From contig CAAENX010000015.1 in NCBI GenBank assembly GCA_900757495.1, positions 1 to 63,451 of the forward strand: DNA of 63,451 nucleotides, given 5' to 3'. This document shows, piece after piece, positions 33,365 through 43,900 of this stretch. The number at the start of each line of letters is the position of its first letter. Positions within the stretch are counted from its first letter, which is position 1. The notes below the pieces were generated by a model, which saw only the letters and a list, made by a program, of their open reading frames with translations, searched no databases and was not told the DNA's origin. The position numbers were made by a program, and so were the translations under genes. This DNA comes from an uncultured Collinsella sp. (GTDB taxonomy: Bacteria > Actinomycetota > Coriobacteriia > Coriobacteriales > Coriobacteriaceae).

Positions 33365-35791
33365 ATGAATAAGATCTTCGACAATAAGCAGGAGTTTACC
33401 GAGCTCTATCGCGATGCCGTCATGAGCATCAGCGGCAAGAGCGTCGAGGCCGCGAGCGATCTCGACCGCTTTAATGCCCTGGCCAAGCTCGTGGCCGAGA
33501 AGGCACGCACCGTTGCCACCAAGAGTGACGCCCGCGTCACCGCCGAGGGCAAGAAGCGCGTGTACTACTTCTCGATCGAGTTTTTGATCGGCCGCCTGCT
33601 CGACAACTACCTGCTCAACTTTGGCGTGCGCGACATGGTCGCCGAGGCGCTCGACGACATGGGCTTTGACCTTTCCGTCATCGAGAACCAGGAGCCCGAT
33701 CCGGCGCTGGGCAACGGTGGCCTGGGCCGTCTGGCCGCATGCTTCCTGGATTCCATGGCAGCCGAGGGCATTGCCGGCTACGGCAACGGCATGCGCTACC
33801 GCTACGGCCTGTTTAAGCAGGAGATTGTCAACGGCAGCCAGGTCGAGGCCACCGACGAGTGGCTCACCCACGGCTATCCCTGGGAGGTCCGTCGTCAGGA
33901 CAAGGCCGTGACCATCAAGTTTGGTGGCCATGTTGAGGGCTTTGAGGAGGACGGCCGCACGTTCTACCGCACGGTGGACACGCAGGACATCCTGGCCGTC
34001 CCCTATGACATCCCCGTCGTGGGCTATGCCGGCGAGACCGTCAACAAGCTGCGCGTCTGGGCCGCCGAGCCGGTCGTGGAGCACTTTGACCTGGAGGCCT
34101 TCAACCGCGGCGACTACGCCCTGGCCGATGCCGAGCGCGCCGAGGCCGAGGCCATCAGCGCCATCCTCTACCCCAACGACGCCGGCGAGCACGGCCGTCT
34201 GCTGCGCCTGAAGCAGGAGTACCTGTTTGTATCGGCCGGCATCTACAGCCTGCTCGACACCTTTGAGAAGGAGCACGGCGAGAACTGGGAGCTGCTGCCG
34301 CAGTTTGTCGCCATCCACACCAACGATACGCACCCCGCCATGTGCGGCCCCGAGCTCATGCGCATCCTCATCGACGAGAAGAAGCTCGAGTGGGACGACG
34401 CCTGGAACATCGTGACGCAGGTCGTGAGCTACACCAACCACACCATCCTACCCGAGGCTCTGGAGAAGTGGCCCATCGGCACGTTCTCCAAGCTCCTCCC
34501 CCGCGTGTACCAGATCATCGACGAGATCAGCCGTCGTTGGCACGAGTCGTTCGACACCACGCAGGAGGGCTGGCAGGAGCGTCTGCGCCAGACCGCCATT
34601 CTGTGGGACGGCGAGATTCGCATGGCCAACCTGTCCGTGATCTGCAGCCATAGCGTCAACGGCGTGGCCAAGATCCACTCCGACATTATCAAGAACATCG
34701 TGCTCAAGGACTTCTATGCCCTGACGCCCGAGAAGTTCAACAACAAGACCAACGGCATCTCGCACCGTCGCTTCTTTGCCGAGGCCAACCCCACCTATGC
34801 CAAACTCGTAACCGAGGCCATTGGAGATGGCTGGCTGAAGGACGCCTTTGAGCTGGAAAAGCTCAAGGAGTTCCAGAACGACACCGAGTTCCTCAAGGCC
34901 GTGGGTGCCTCCAAGCGCGCCAACAAGGAGCGCCTGGCCGCCTATGTTAAGGCCGAGACCGGCCTGGTCATTGACCCCAACACCGTCTTTGATGTTCAGG
35001 TAAAGCGCTTCCACGCCTATAAGCGCCAGCTCATGAACATCATGAAGGTGATGGACATCTACAACCGTCGCATCGCCGATCCCAACTTCCACGTGACGCC
35101 GACGACCTTCATCTTTAGCGGCAAGGCTGCTTCGAGCTACACCTTTGCCAAGGAGACCATCCGCCTCATTAACTCCGTGGCCGACGTCATCAACAACGAC
35201 GCCCGCGTCAACGAGGTCATGAAGGTCTGCTTTATCCCCAACTTCCGCGTGAGCAACGCCCAGCTCATCTACCCCGCCGCCGAGATCTCGGAGCAGATCT
35301 CCACGGCCGGCAAGGAGGCCTCGGGCACGTCCAACATGAAGCTCATGATGAACGGCGCCATTACGCTGGGCACCCTCGACGGCGCCAACATCGAGATCGC
35401 CGACCTGGCCGGCCGCGAGAACGAGGCCATCTTTGGCCTGACCGCTCCCGAGGTCGAGCAGCTCTGGGCGTCGAACAGCTACTTTGCGTGGGACACCCTC
35501 AACGGCGACCGCGAGCGTCTGGGCCGCGTGATGGACGAGCTCAAGGACAACACGTTTGCCGGCCTCTCGGGCAACTTCGAGAGCATCTACAACGAGCTCA
35601 TGAACAACAACGACCCCGACCTGGTCATGGCAGATTTCCGCAGCTACGTCGACGCCTGGGAGAAGCTCACGAACAGCTACGGCGACCAGGAGACCTGGAA
35701 CCGCAAGGCTCTGCTCAACACCGCCTCCTCCGGCTGGTTCTCGAGCGACCGCACCATTCGCGAGTACCGCGACGAGATCTGGCACGCGTAA
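33365..35791 (+). CDS. glgP: Glycogen/maltodextrin phosphorylase
   Basis: 808 residues, standard length. GAAAGGAACGT precedes the ATG. Family signatures: YYFSIEFLIGRLLDNYLLNFG, NGGLGRLAACFLDS, and EASGTSNMKLMMNGAITLGTLDGANIEI with the Lys that holds pyridoxal phosphate. Releases glucose-1-phosphate from chain ends. 94 bp after glgB, so likely co-transcribed; it has no basic tail. Confidence 0.95.
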   Translation: MNKIFDNKQEFTELYRDAVMSISGKSVEAASDLDRFNALAKLVAEKARTVATKSDARVTAEGKKRVYYFSIEFLIGRLLDNYLLNFGVRDMVAEALDDMGFDLSVIENQEPDPALGNGGLGRLAACFLDSMAAEGIAGYGNGMRYRYGLFKQEIVNGSQVEATDEWLTHGYPWEVRRQDKAVTIKFGGHVEGFEEDGRTFYRTVDTQDILAVPYDIPVVGYAGETVNKLRVWAAEPVVEHFDLEAFNRGDYALADAERAEAEAISAILYPNDAGEHGRLLRLKQEYLFVSAGIYSLLDTFEKEHGENWELLPQFVAIHTNDTHPAMCGPELMRILIDEKKLEWDDAWNIVTQVVSYTNHTILPEALEKWPIGTFSKLLPRVYQIIDEISRRWHESFDTTQEGWQERLRQTAILWDGEIRMANLSVICSHSVNGVAKIHSDIIKNIVLKDFYALTPEKFNNKTNGISHRRFFAEANPTYAKLVTEAIGDGWLKDAFELEKLKEFQNDTEFLKAVGASKRANKERLAAYVKAETGLVIDPNTVFDVQVKRFHAYKRQLMNIMKVMDIYNRRIADPNFHVTPTTFIFSGKAASSYTFAKETIRLINSVADVINNDARVNEVMKVCFIPNFRVSNAQLIYPAAEISEQISTAGKEASGTSNMKLMMNGAITLGTLDGANIEIADLAGRENEAIFGLTAPEVEQLWASNSYFAWDTLNGDRERLGRVMDELKDNTFAGLSGNFESIYNELMNNNDPDLVMADFRSYVDAWEKLTNSYGDQETWNRKALLNTASSGWFSSDRTIREYRDEIWHA

Positions 35792-35897
35792 AGGCGCGCG
35801 GGCTCCCTTTGCCGCACGGCATTACTCGACGGGCGCGACCGAGCGCCGCGCCCGTCGCTAATGGGTTTAGGAACATCGATGACAGAAGGAGAAATCG

Positions 35898-37046
35898 ATG
35901 AGTAAGAAAGAATGCATCGCGATGCTCCTCGCAGGAGGACAGGGCAGCCGATTGGGGGCACTCACCCAAAAGATCGCAAAGCCGGCGGTTAGCTTTGGTG
36001 GCAAGTTCCGCATTATCGACTTTTCGCTCTCCAACTGCTCCAACTCGGGCATCGACACGGTGGGCGTTCTGACGCAGTACCGTCCCTACCTGCTGCACGC
36101 CTACGTGGGCTCCGGCGAGGCGTGGGATCTGGACAGCCGCGACGGCGGCGTGTCGATCCTGCCGCCGTACGAGACGCAGACCGGCGGCGCCTGGTATGCG
36201 GGCACGGCCGACGCCATTACGCAGAACCTGGACTACATCAAGGCCAACGACCCCAAGTACGTCCTGATTCTTTCGGGCGATCACCTGTATCGCATGGACT
36301 ACCGCAAGATGCTCAAGACGCACATTGAGAACAACGCCGACCTCACGGTGAGCGTTATGCCCGTGCCGTGGGAGGAGGCCAGCCGCTTTGGCATCCTGAC
36401 CACCGACCCCGAGGACGGCCGCATCACCAAGTTCACCGAGAAGCCCGAGAAGCCCGATTCGAACCTTGCGTCCATGGGCATCTACATCTTCTCGGCCGAC
36501 GTGCTGATCGAGGCGCTCGAGGAGGACGCTCTGGACCAGCGCTCGAGCCACGACTTTGGCAAGGACATCATCCCCAAGCTGCTCGGCGAGGACAAGCGCC
36601 TGTACAGCTACGAGTTCCACGGCTTCTGGAAGGATGTCGGCACCATCGCCAGCTTCCACGAGACCTCGATGGACCTGCTGGGCAACAACCCCGAGTTTGA
36701 TCTGTTCGACAAGCACTTCCCCATCATGTCCAACATCACCACGCGTCCGCCGCACTACATTGGCCCGGACGGCCGCCTGGACGACTGCCTGGTCTCCAAC
36801 GGCTGCAAGATCTACGGCACCGCTCGCCACTCGATCCTTTCGACCGATGTCATCATCGAGGAGCGCGCCGTGGTCGAGGACTCCGTGCTGCTGCCGGGTG
36901 CGCACGTTAAGAGCGGCGCGCACATCTGCCGCGCTATTTTGGGCGAGAACTCCACGGTCGAAGAGGGCGTGAAGCTCGGCTCTGTCGATACCACCAAGGA
37001 TACGGCCGTCGTTGGAAATGACGTCGTTATCGGGAAGGGGGAATGA
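35898..37046 (+). CDS. glgC: Glucose-1-phosphate adenylyltransferase, catalytic subunit
   Basis: 382 residues. The substrate-binding start LLAGGQGSRLGALTQKIAKPAVSFGGKFRIIDF, GTADAITQNLDYI, GDHLYRMDY and a C-terminal left-handed beta-helix of hexapeptide repeats (STVEEGVKLGS). Makes ADP-glucose for glycogen synthesis and is the usual regulated step. AGAAGGAG precedes the ATG. Immediately followed by glgD. Confidence 0.95.
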   Translation: MSKKECIAMLLAGGQGSRLGALTQKIAKPAVSFGGKFRIIDFSLSNCSNSGIDTVGVLTQYRPYLLHAYVGSGEAWDLDSRDGGVSILPPYETQTGGAWYAGTADAITQNLDYIKANDPKYVLILSGDHLYRMDYRKMLKTHIENNADLTVSVMPVPWEEASRFGILTTDPEDGRITKFTEKPEKPDSNLASMGIYIFSADVLIEALEEDALDQRSSHDFGKDIIPKLLGEDKRLYSYEFHGFWKDVGTIASFHETSMDLLGNNPEFDLFDKHFPIMSNITTRPPHYIGPDGRLDDCLVSNGCKIYGTARHSILSTDVIIEERAVVEDSVLLPGAHVKSGAHICRAILGENSTVEEGVKLGSVDTTKDTAVVGNDVVIGKGE

Positions 37047-37050
37047 TCCG

Positions 37051-38178
37051 ATGATCAATCGCAAGGCCATCGGTTATATCACCGCTAACTACTCTTCGAC
37101 CTACGGCAGCGTGCTGCTCAAGGACCGCCCCATCGCGTCCGTTCCGTTTTTGGGCCGCTACCGCCTGATTGACTTTCCGCTGTCCAACATGATGAATGCC
37201 GGCATAAAGACCGTCGGCGTCGTCATGCCGGGCAACTACCGCTCGCTGATCGACCACGTGGGCTCGGGCAAGGATTGGGGCCTGGACCGTAAGAAGGGCG
37301 GCCTGTTCATGGTGCCCGGCAACGCGTACGGCACCACCAAGGGCGGCATGCGCTTCTTGCTGCGCGACATCATCTCCAACAAGACGCTGTTCCAGCGCTC
37401 GGAGAAGCCCTATGTCGTGATGATGGGCACCAACATCATCTTTAACATGGACCTCAACACCATCATCGACGCGCACGAGAACTCCGGTGCCCAGATGACC
37501 GTTGTGTACTGCAAGGCCACGCGCAACGTCGATGACGAGACCAAGCTCGAGATCAACGAGAACGGCCGCCTGACGGGCGTGAGCGCCGGCGTCGCGTACG
37601 GCGACAACGCCTCCATGGACTGCTGCATCGTCAACCGCGAGACGCTGCTCGAGATCATCGACCACTACCAGGCCGCCGACTATCTGGACCTGCTCGAGGC
37701 ACTCCAGGGCGACTTTGGTAACATCGACGTGTGCAGCTACGAGTACAAGGGCGAGGTCGTGGGCGTGTTTAGCGAAAAGTCGCTGTATCGCCGTAGCATG
37801 GACCTGCTCGACCAGACCGTGGCCGACCAGCTCTTTGACCCCGAGCGACCGATCCTGACCAAGGCTCACGACGTGCCGCCTTCGCGCTATGCGACCGGCA
37901 GCCACGCGTGCAACTCGATCATCTCGGCCGGCTGCATCATCAAGGGCACCGTGCGCAACTCGATCCTGTCGCGCGGCGTTGTGGTCGAGGAAGGCGCTTC
38001 GGTGACCAACTCGATCATCAACCAGAGCTGCATCATCAAGAGCGGCGCACGCGTCGAGAATGCCATTCTGGACAAGAACAACGTGGTTCCCACCAACACC
38101 GAGCTTCGCGGCACGCCCGAGAACATCCTGGTGCTGGGCAAGGCTCCGTTAACTTCCGACACCACCATCGTACGTTAA
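37051..38178 (+). CDS. glgD: GlgD, non-catalytic partner of GlgC
   Basis: 375 residues from the ATG four bp after the glgC stop, with GGGGGA upstream. Same fold as GlgC (VPFLGRYRLIDFPLSNMMNAGIKTVG, SHACNSIISAGCIIKGTV), but the nucleotide-binding GG-G-R motif is replaced by ITANYSSTYGSVLLKDRPIASV, so it is not catalytic. In Bacillota GlgD forms hetero-oligomers with GlgC and changes its kinetics. The pair here suggests the same. Confidence 0.92.
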   Translation: MINRKAIGYITANYSSTYGSVLLKDRPIASVPFLGRYRLIDFPLSNMMNAGIKTVGVVMPGNYRSLIDHVGSGKDWGLDRKKGGLFMVPGNAYGTTKGGMRFLLRDIISNKTLFQRSEKPYVVMMGTNIIFNMDLNTIIDAHENSGAQMTVVYCKATRNVDDETKLEINENGRLTGVSAGVAYGDNASMDCCIVNRETLLEIIDHYQAADYLDLLEALQGDFGNIDVCSYEYKGEVVGVFSEKSLYRRSMDLLDQTVADQLFDPERPILTKAHDVPPSRYATGSHACNSIISAGCIIKGTVRNSILSRGVVVEEGASVTNSIINQSCIIKSGARVENAILDKNNVVPTNTELRGTPENILVLGKAPLTSDTTIVR

Positions 38179-38210
38179 CGTTGGCACCGCAACATCGCTC
38201 GTAACATGTA

Positions 38211-38244
38211 GAATAGCCGCCCGGTTTGTGCCAGGCGGCTATTC
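38211..38244. repeat. Perfect hairpin between glgD and glgA
   Basis: GAATAGCCGCC and GGCGGCTATTC (exact complements) flank a 12-nt loop. TCGAATTG rather than a U-run follows, so read-through into glgA is possible. It may stabilise mRNA ends or attenuate. Confidence 0.6.
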
Positions 38245-38268
38245 TCGAATTGCAACATGGGAGACAAT

Positions 38269-40521
38269 ATGGCAGATTCCAGCAAAAAGATGCAGATCGT
38301 GTTTGCCTCGGCCGAGTGCGCACCGTTTGTAAAGACCGGTGGCCTGGGCGACGTGGCGGGCTCGCTGCCTGCGGCGCTTGTGCGCGCCGGCGCCGAAGTT
38401 ATCGTGATGGTGCCCAAGTACGCCACCATCAAGGACGAGTACAAGGCGCAGATGGAGCACTTCTCCGACTTTTACGTGAGCCTGGGCTGGCGCAACGAGT
38501 ACTGCGGACTCGAGAAGCTCGAGCACGACGGCGTCACCTATATGTTCATCGACAACGAGCGCTACTTTGCACGCGACTATCCGTACGGCTTCTTTGATGA
38601 CGGCGAGCGCTTTGCGTTCTTCTCCAAGGCCATCACCGAAAGTCTGCAGCACCTGCCGGCCGGTTTTGAGTGTGACATCCTGCACTGCAACGACTGGCAG
38701 ACGGCGCTGGCGCCCGTATTCTTGCGCGAGTTCTACCAGGGCCTGCCGCTGTACGACCGCGTCAAGACCGTGTTCTCGATCCACAACGTGGCGTTCCAGG
38801 GCCAGTTTAGCGACACCGTGATGGAGGACATCCTGGGCGTGGCGCATATTCCGGCGGCCGCCTCGCAGCTGCGTTGCGACGCCTGCAGCATCAACTACAT
38901 GCTGGGCGCGCTGCGCTATGCCGACGCCATCACCACGGTGAGCCCCACCTATGCCAACGAGATCCAGACGCCCGAGTTTGGCGAGGGCCTGGACGGTGTG
39001 CTGCGCGAGCGCTCCTATGCGCTGCAGGGCATTTTGAATGGCATCGACGTCGCGGGCTTTGACCCCGCGACCGACAAGCGCATTGCCGCCAACTACACCG
39101 TGGAGGACCGCTCCGGCAAAGCCATATGCAAGGCCAAGCTGCAGGAAGAGCTGGGGCTCGAGGTTCGCGACGACCGTCCGCTCATGGTGATGGTCACGCG
39201 CCTGACGCGCCAGAAGGGCATGGACTTGGTCATGTACGCGCTCGACCGCATCCTGTCCGGCGGCGTGCAGGTAGCGGTGCTGGGCACCGGTGACCGCGAC
39301 TACGAGGACGGCCTGCGCTACTTCCAGGACAAGTACCCCGGCACCATGGCCGCGCGCATCGAGTTTGACCCGGCGCTGTCGCAGCGCATGTATGCCGCCG
39401 CCGATATGTTCCTGATGCCTTCGAAGTTTGAGCCCTGCGGCCTGTCGCAGATCATCGCCATGCGCTACGGTACCCTGCCCATCGTGCGCGAGACCGGTGG
39501 CCTGAAGGACACCGTGATCCCGTATAACGAGTTTACCGGCGAGGGCACGGGCTTCTCGTTTAGTAACTTTAACGGCGACGAGATGGGCGACGCCGTGTTC
39601 CGCGCGGCACGCCTGTTCTGGGACAACCGCGATGCCTGGAACCAGCTGGTCACGCAGGCCATGAGCCAGGACTTTAGCTGGACGCGCTCGGCCGACAAGT
39701 ATCTGGACCTGTATTTCTTTATGCATCCGGAGATCGAGAGGCCGGCGGCGGTTGCCGACGAGCCCGAGGTTGCTGCCGAGCCCGAGCCCAAGGCCGAGCC
39801 GGTTGTTGAGGCGCCCGCTGCTGTTGAGGAGCCCAAGACTGAGGAGAAGCCGGTTGCGAAGCCTGCCGCCAAGAAGGCCACGACTCGTAAGACGACGGCT
39901 AAGAAGGCTACGACAACCAAGGCCGCTGCCGCCAAGACCGCCGCAGCAAAGAAGACTGCTCCCAAGGCAACGACGACGCGTAAGCGCACGACCGCCGCTG
40001 CCAAGAAGGCCGCCGAGGACGAGGCTGCTCCCGAGGTAAAGGCCGAGGCCGCCGCCGAGGCTAAGCCTGCGGCAAAGGCTCCGGCCAAGACCGCTGCCAA
40101 GAAGTCGACCGCGACCACCAAAAAGGCAACGGCAGCCAAGAAGTCCACGGCAACGAAGTCGACGACCACGAAGGCCGCCACGACTAAGACAGCCGCAAAG
40201 CCGGCCGCCAAAGTCGAGGAGACACCCGCCGAGTCCAAGGCCGAGGCAACCGTCGAGGCCAAGCCCGCCGCCAAGACCACCACGCGTAAGCGCGCAACGA
40301 CGACGGCCAAGAAGAACACGACCAAGGCTGCTGCTCCCAAGGCGGAGGCTAAAGTCGAGGCCAAGCCCGCTGCCGCCAAAGAGGAGTCCAAGGCCGAGGT
40401 AAAGGCCAAGCCCGAACCCGCCAAGGAGACCCCGGTCTCCCCTGCCACTCCGGCAGAGGAAAAGGCTCCGACCAAGAAGACCTCCGTCCGCAAGGCAACG
40501 GCCACCCGCAAGCGCCGCTAA
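38269..40521 (+). CDS. glgA: Glycogen synthase with 260-residue histone-H1-like tail
   Basis: 750 residues from the ATG at 38269 (GGGAG six bases upstream), against about 480 for normal GT5 synthases. Residues 1-490 are the enzyme: ASAECAPFVKTGGLGDVAGSLP (ADP-glucose binding), HNVAFQG, TRLTRQKGMDLV and FEPCGLSQIIAMRYGTLPIVRETGGL. It extends alpha-1,4 chains. Residues 490-750 are a low-complexity, Lys/Ala/Thr/Pro-rich tail with dozens of AKK, TTKK and KPAAK units interrupted by acidic EPKAE/VEAKPAA stretches, without predicted structure. GlgB has a shorter tail of the same kind. A hairpin terminator follows, ending the cluster. Confidence 0.93.
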   Translation: MADSSKKMQIVFASAECAPFVKTGGLGDVAGSLPAALVRAGAEVIVMVPKYATIKDEYKAQMEHFSDFYVSLGWRNEYCGLEKLEHDGVTYMFIDNERYFARDYPYGFFDDGERFAFFSKAITESLQHLPAGFECDILHCNDWQTALAPVFLREFYQGLPLYDRVKTVFSIHNVAFQGQFSDTVMEDILGVAHIPAAASQLRCDACSINYMLGALRYADAITTVSPTYANEIQTPEFGEGLDGVLRERSYALQGILNGIDVAGFDPATDKRIAANYTVEDRSGKAICKAKLQEELGLEVRDDRPLMVMVTRLTRQKGMDLVMYALDRILSGGVQVAVLGTGDRDYEDGLRYFQDKYPGTMAARIEFDPALSQRMYAAADMFLMPSKFEPCGLSQIIAMRYGTLPIVRETGGLKDTVIPYNEFTGEGTGFSFSNFNGDEMGDAVFRAARLFWDNRDAWNQLVTQAMSQDFSWTRSADKYLDLYFFMHPEIERPAAVADEPEVAAEPEPKAEPVVEAPAAVEEPKTEEKPVAKPAAKKATTRKTTAKKATTTKAAAAKTAAAKKTAPKATTTRKRTTAAAKKAAEDEAAPEVKAEAAAEAKPAAKAPAKTAAKKSTATTKKATAAKKSTATKSTTTKAATTKTAAKPAAKVEETPAESKAEATVEAKPAAKTTTRKRATTTAKKNTTKAAAPKAEAKVEAKPAAAKEESKAEVKAKPEPAKETPVSPATPAEEKAPTKKTSVRKATATRKRR

Positions 40522-40553
40522 TCCGGCCGATTAAAACTTAATCCTCAACACAA

Positions 40554-40582
40554 AAGAGGGCGCCCCAACCAGGCGCCCTCTT
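40554..40582 (+). terminator. Terminator of the glycogen operon
   Basis: AAGAGGGCGCC-CCAACCA-GGCGCCCTCTT followed by CTTGGTT, 32 bp after the glgA stop codon. Confidence 0.8.
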
Positions 40583-40612
40583 CTTGGTTGAACTTCTGAA
40601 TTAAAAAGAGGG

Positions 40613-40746
40613 CCGGTTTACTACGACAAAATGGCTCCGGCCGACCACGGCGGATAATCTACGAAATTGGCAACGCTTCTACCTGCGGTTTTAATATCAC
40701 CAAAATGACCGTGGTTGAGATTATTCAATTTATCGTAGTAAACCGG
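40613..40746 (+). repeat. CTACCTGCGG-core repeat, copy D
   Basis: Outer arms CCGGTTTACTACGACAAA (40613-40630) and TTTATCGTAGTAAACCGG (40729-40746) pair with a single mismatch. The core GCTTCTACCTGCGGTTTT is at 40675-40692. Inside the arms, ACCACGG (left) and CCGTGGT (right), and ATAATC (left) and GATTAT (right), are complementary but in the same order on both sides, so they cannot all pair in a simple nested stem. No coding frame. Confidence 0.8.
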
Positions 40747-40808
40747 GGTACTTTTGTTTGGCTACAAATAGTATCGACATAGGCGTTTTTGAATATCGCG
40801 ATAATTTG

Positions 40809-40855
40809 GATGGTAAAACGATTTTCTAGGACAACCGTTCGCCGATGGTAAACGG
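40809..40855. promoter_or_regulatory. GGTAAAAC operators before the GH13-GH77 gene
   Basis: GATGGTAAAACG at 40809-40820 and GATGGTAAACGG at 40844-40855 repeat the motif seen before glgB. Promoter-like TATACT and TATAAC follow near 40890. Shared control of the two loci is inferred. Confidence 0.6.
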
Positions 40856-40952
40856 ATGTTGTTTATACAGCCTGTGTACAACAGATATACTTATAACCTG
40901 TGCGTAAAGCCCATGGCCCGCAGGCCGTGATTCTATTGAACTGGACCGTATT

Positions 40953-43900
40953 ATGAGATTGATTCACAACAGCCGTCTACCGCAGTTTCGCACTCCGTTT
41001 GGCGCTGTGACCACAGGAACTACCGTTGCACTCTCGGTGATTTTGGAGGATGCCGATCCCAACCAGGCAACACTCACCCTACGTACCTGGGTCGATGAAG
41101 TCGGCGAGACCCTGATTCCGATGGAGCACGAAGGCGATGGCATTTTTACCGGCAAGCTCAAATGCACTGAACCGTGTCTTGTGTGGTACAGCTTTATCTG
41201 CAATATCGAGGGCCAGCCCGAGGTTCGCCTGGGCGCGCCCCAGGGCCGCACCGGCGGCGAGGGCGTAACCTACGACTACGCCGAGGTGCCGTCCTTCCAG
41301 ATTACCGTCTATAAGCACCGCGAGAACCGCCCCACTTGGTACGAGCGCGGCATGGTCTACCAAATCTTCCCCGACCGATACGCCCGTGACGAGCATTGGC
41401 GCGAGCGCACAATGGCCGAACTCGAAAAACCGCGCAAGGGCATTCAGCGCCGGATGGTCGAGGACTGGAACGAGCCGCCCGTGTACGAGCGCGCCGAGGA
41501 CGGCTCCATCAAGACCTGGGACTTCTACGGCGGCTCGCTCAAGGGCATCCAGGAAGACCTGCCCCGCATCGCCGAGCTAGGCTTTACAGCCATCTACCTC
41601 AACCCCATTTTCGAAGCCGCAAGCAACCACCGCTACGACACGGCCGACTACACCAAGATCGACCCGATCCTGGGCACCGAGCAGGACTTTACCGAGCTGT
41701 GCCAGGCAGCCGAGAAGCTGGGCATCTCCATCATCCTGGACGGCGTCTTCAACCACACGGGCGACGACTCGATCTATTTCAACCGCTACGGCAACTACCC
41801 GAGCGTGGGTGCCTGGCAGAGCGAGGATTCGCCGTGGCGCGATGCGTTTACCTTCCACGAGGACGGCTCGTACGACTGCTGGTGGGGCGTGGGCAACATG
41901 CCAGCCATCAACGAGAAATCCGAGCTGGTGCGCGAGAGGCTCCTGGGCAAGGACGGCGTGATCCGCAAATGGCTGCGCGCCGGTGCCCATGGTTGGCGCC
42001 TGGACGTCGCTGACGAGCTTTCCGACGACTTCCTGGCCGAGATCAAAAAGGCCGTACTTGCCGAAAAGCCTGACGCACTGTTGCTCGGCGAAGTCTGGGA
42101 AGACGCCTCCAACAAGATTAGCTATGGCCATCTGCGCCGCTACCTGCAGGGCTCCGAACTGGACTCTGCTATGGATTACCCCTTCCGCGACATGGTCATC
42201 GGCTTTTTGATGGGCTACAAGAACGCCTACCAGGCAGCCGAGGATATCGAAACCCTGCGCGAAAACTACCCGAGCGAGGCATTGTCCTGCGCGCTCAATC
42301 TGCTTTCGAGCCACGACCGTCCGCGCATCATCTCGGTGCTCGGGGGCGGCCCCGACGAGTCGCAGCTGCCCGAGTGCGAGCGCAGCAAGTGGCGCTTGGA
42401 CGAGAACTCGATGGGCCTGGCCAAGAGCCGCTTTTGGCTTGCAACGCTCATGCAGATGACCTTCCCCGGCGTGCCTTCGATCTACTACGGCGACGAATAC
42501 GGCCTGGAGGGCCTAACTGATCCGGGCAACCGCCGTACCCTGCCGACCAAGGACCAACTGCACGACTTCGACACGCTGGCTATTGTCAAAAACGCCTCCG
42601 CCGTGCGCCGCGCACTGCCATTTATGATCGATGGCGAGATCAAGGCCTTCGCGCTCAACGACGAGGTACTGGCATACAACCGCACGGGCAAGAATGGCGA
42701 ATCCGCGACGGTTATCATCAACCGCAGCCTGCGCAATTCGCACCGCGTGACGATTCCGGCGCTCGGCGAATGCGCGAGTGACGTGATTAGCGGTCACGAG
42801 TGCGAGATTCACAACGGCACGGTCACGCTCGATCTGTATCCGTTGGGCTCGTCGATCATCTATCACCATGCCGAGCAGCGCCTGCAGGAGCCGCTCGATC
42901 ACGGTGCGGGCGTCGTGTGCCATATCACATCGGTGCCCACCGACGACGGCAAGCCCGGCACGATCGGCGCACCCACGCGTCGCTTTATCGACCATCTGGC
43001 CGCTATGGGCATGCGCTACTGGCAGGTACTACCTGTCAACCCGACGGATTTCTTCCGCTCCCCTTACGCTGGGCCTTCGGCCTTTGCGGGCAATATTGAC
43101 CTGCTGCCCGAGAGCCAAGAGGAGCTGGCGGCCGACTTTGAGACTTGGAAGGCCCGTGGCGGCGAGGATGCAGACCCGCTCTACACGGCGTTTAAACATC
43201 GCAACGCCGACTGGCTCGAGAAGTACTGCGTCTACATGGCCGTCAAGAAGTACTTTGAAGGCGAATCGCGCCACGATTGGCCGGCCGATGTCGCGCGCTA
43301 CAACGAGCATCTGATTGACGACAAGCGTTTCCACGACGAGGCAGAGCTGCAGGCGTACATGCAGTACCGCTTTGACCTTGCCTGGTGCGAGCTCATGAAC
43401 TACGCGCACAAGAAGGGCATCGAGGTCATCGGCGATATTCCTATGTACGTTTCGGACGATTCGGCCGATGCGTGGAGCGAGCCCGAGAACTTCTGGCTGT
43501 CCGATACCGGCAAGGCGATTGAGATTTCTGGCGCGCCGGCCGACAATTTTGCGCCCGAGGGCCAGGTGTGGGGCAACCCCACCTTCCGTTGGGATCACAT
43601 GAAGGAGAACGGCTACCGCTGGTGGATGGACCGTCTGCGTCGCGCGTTCTCGCTCTACGACCGCGTGCGCTTGGACCACTTCCTGGGATTCCACAGTTAC
43701 TTTAGCATCCCCGCAGGCAAGGCCTGCGCCGACGGCCGCTGGCTGGCGGGTCCGGGCAAGGATCTGTTCCAGACTGCCTATGACGAGCTGGGGCCGCTCA
43801 ACTTTATCGCCGAGGACCTGGGTTACCTGACGCCTGGCGTTCGCGCCATGGCTTCGACCTGCGGCTTCCCCGGCATGGACGTGCTGGAGTTTAGCGATTA

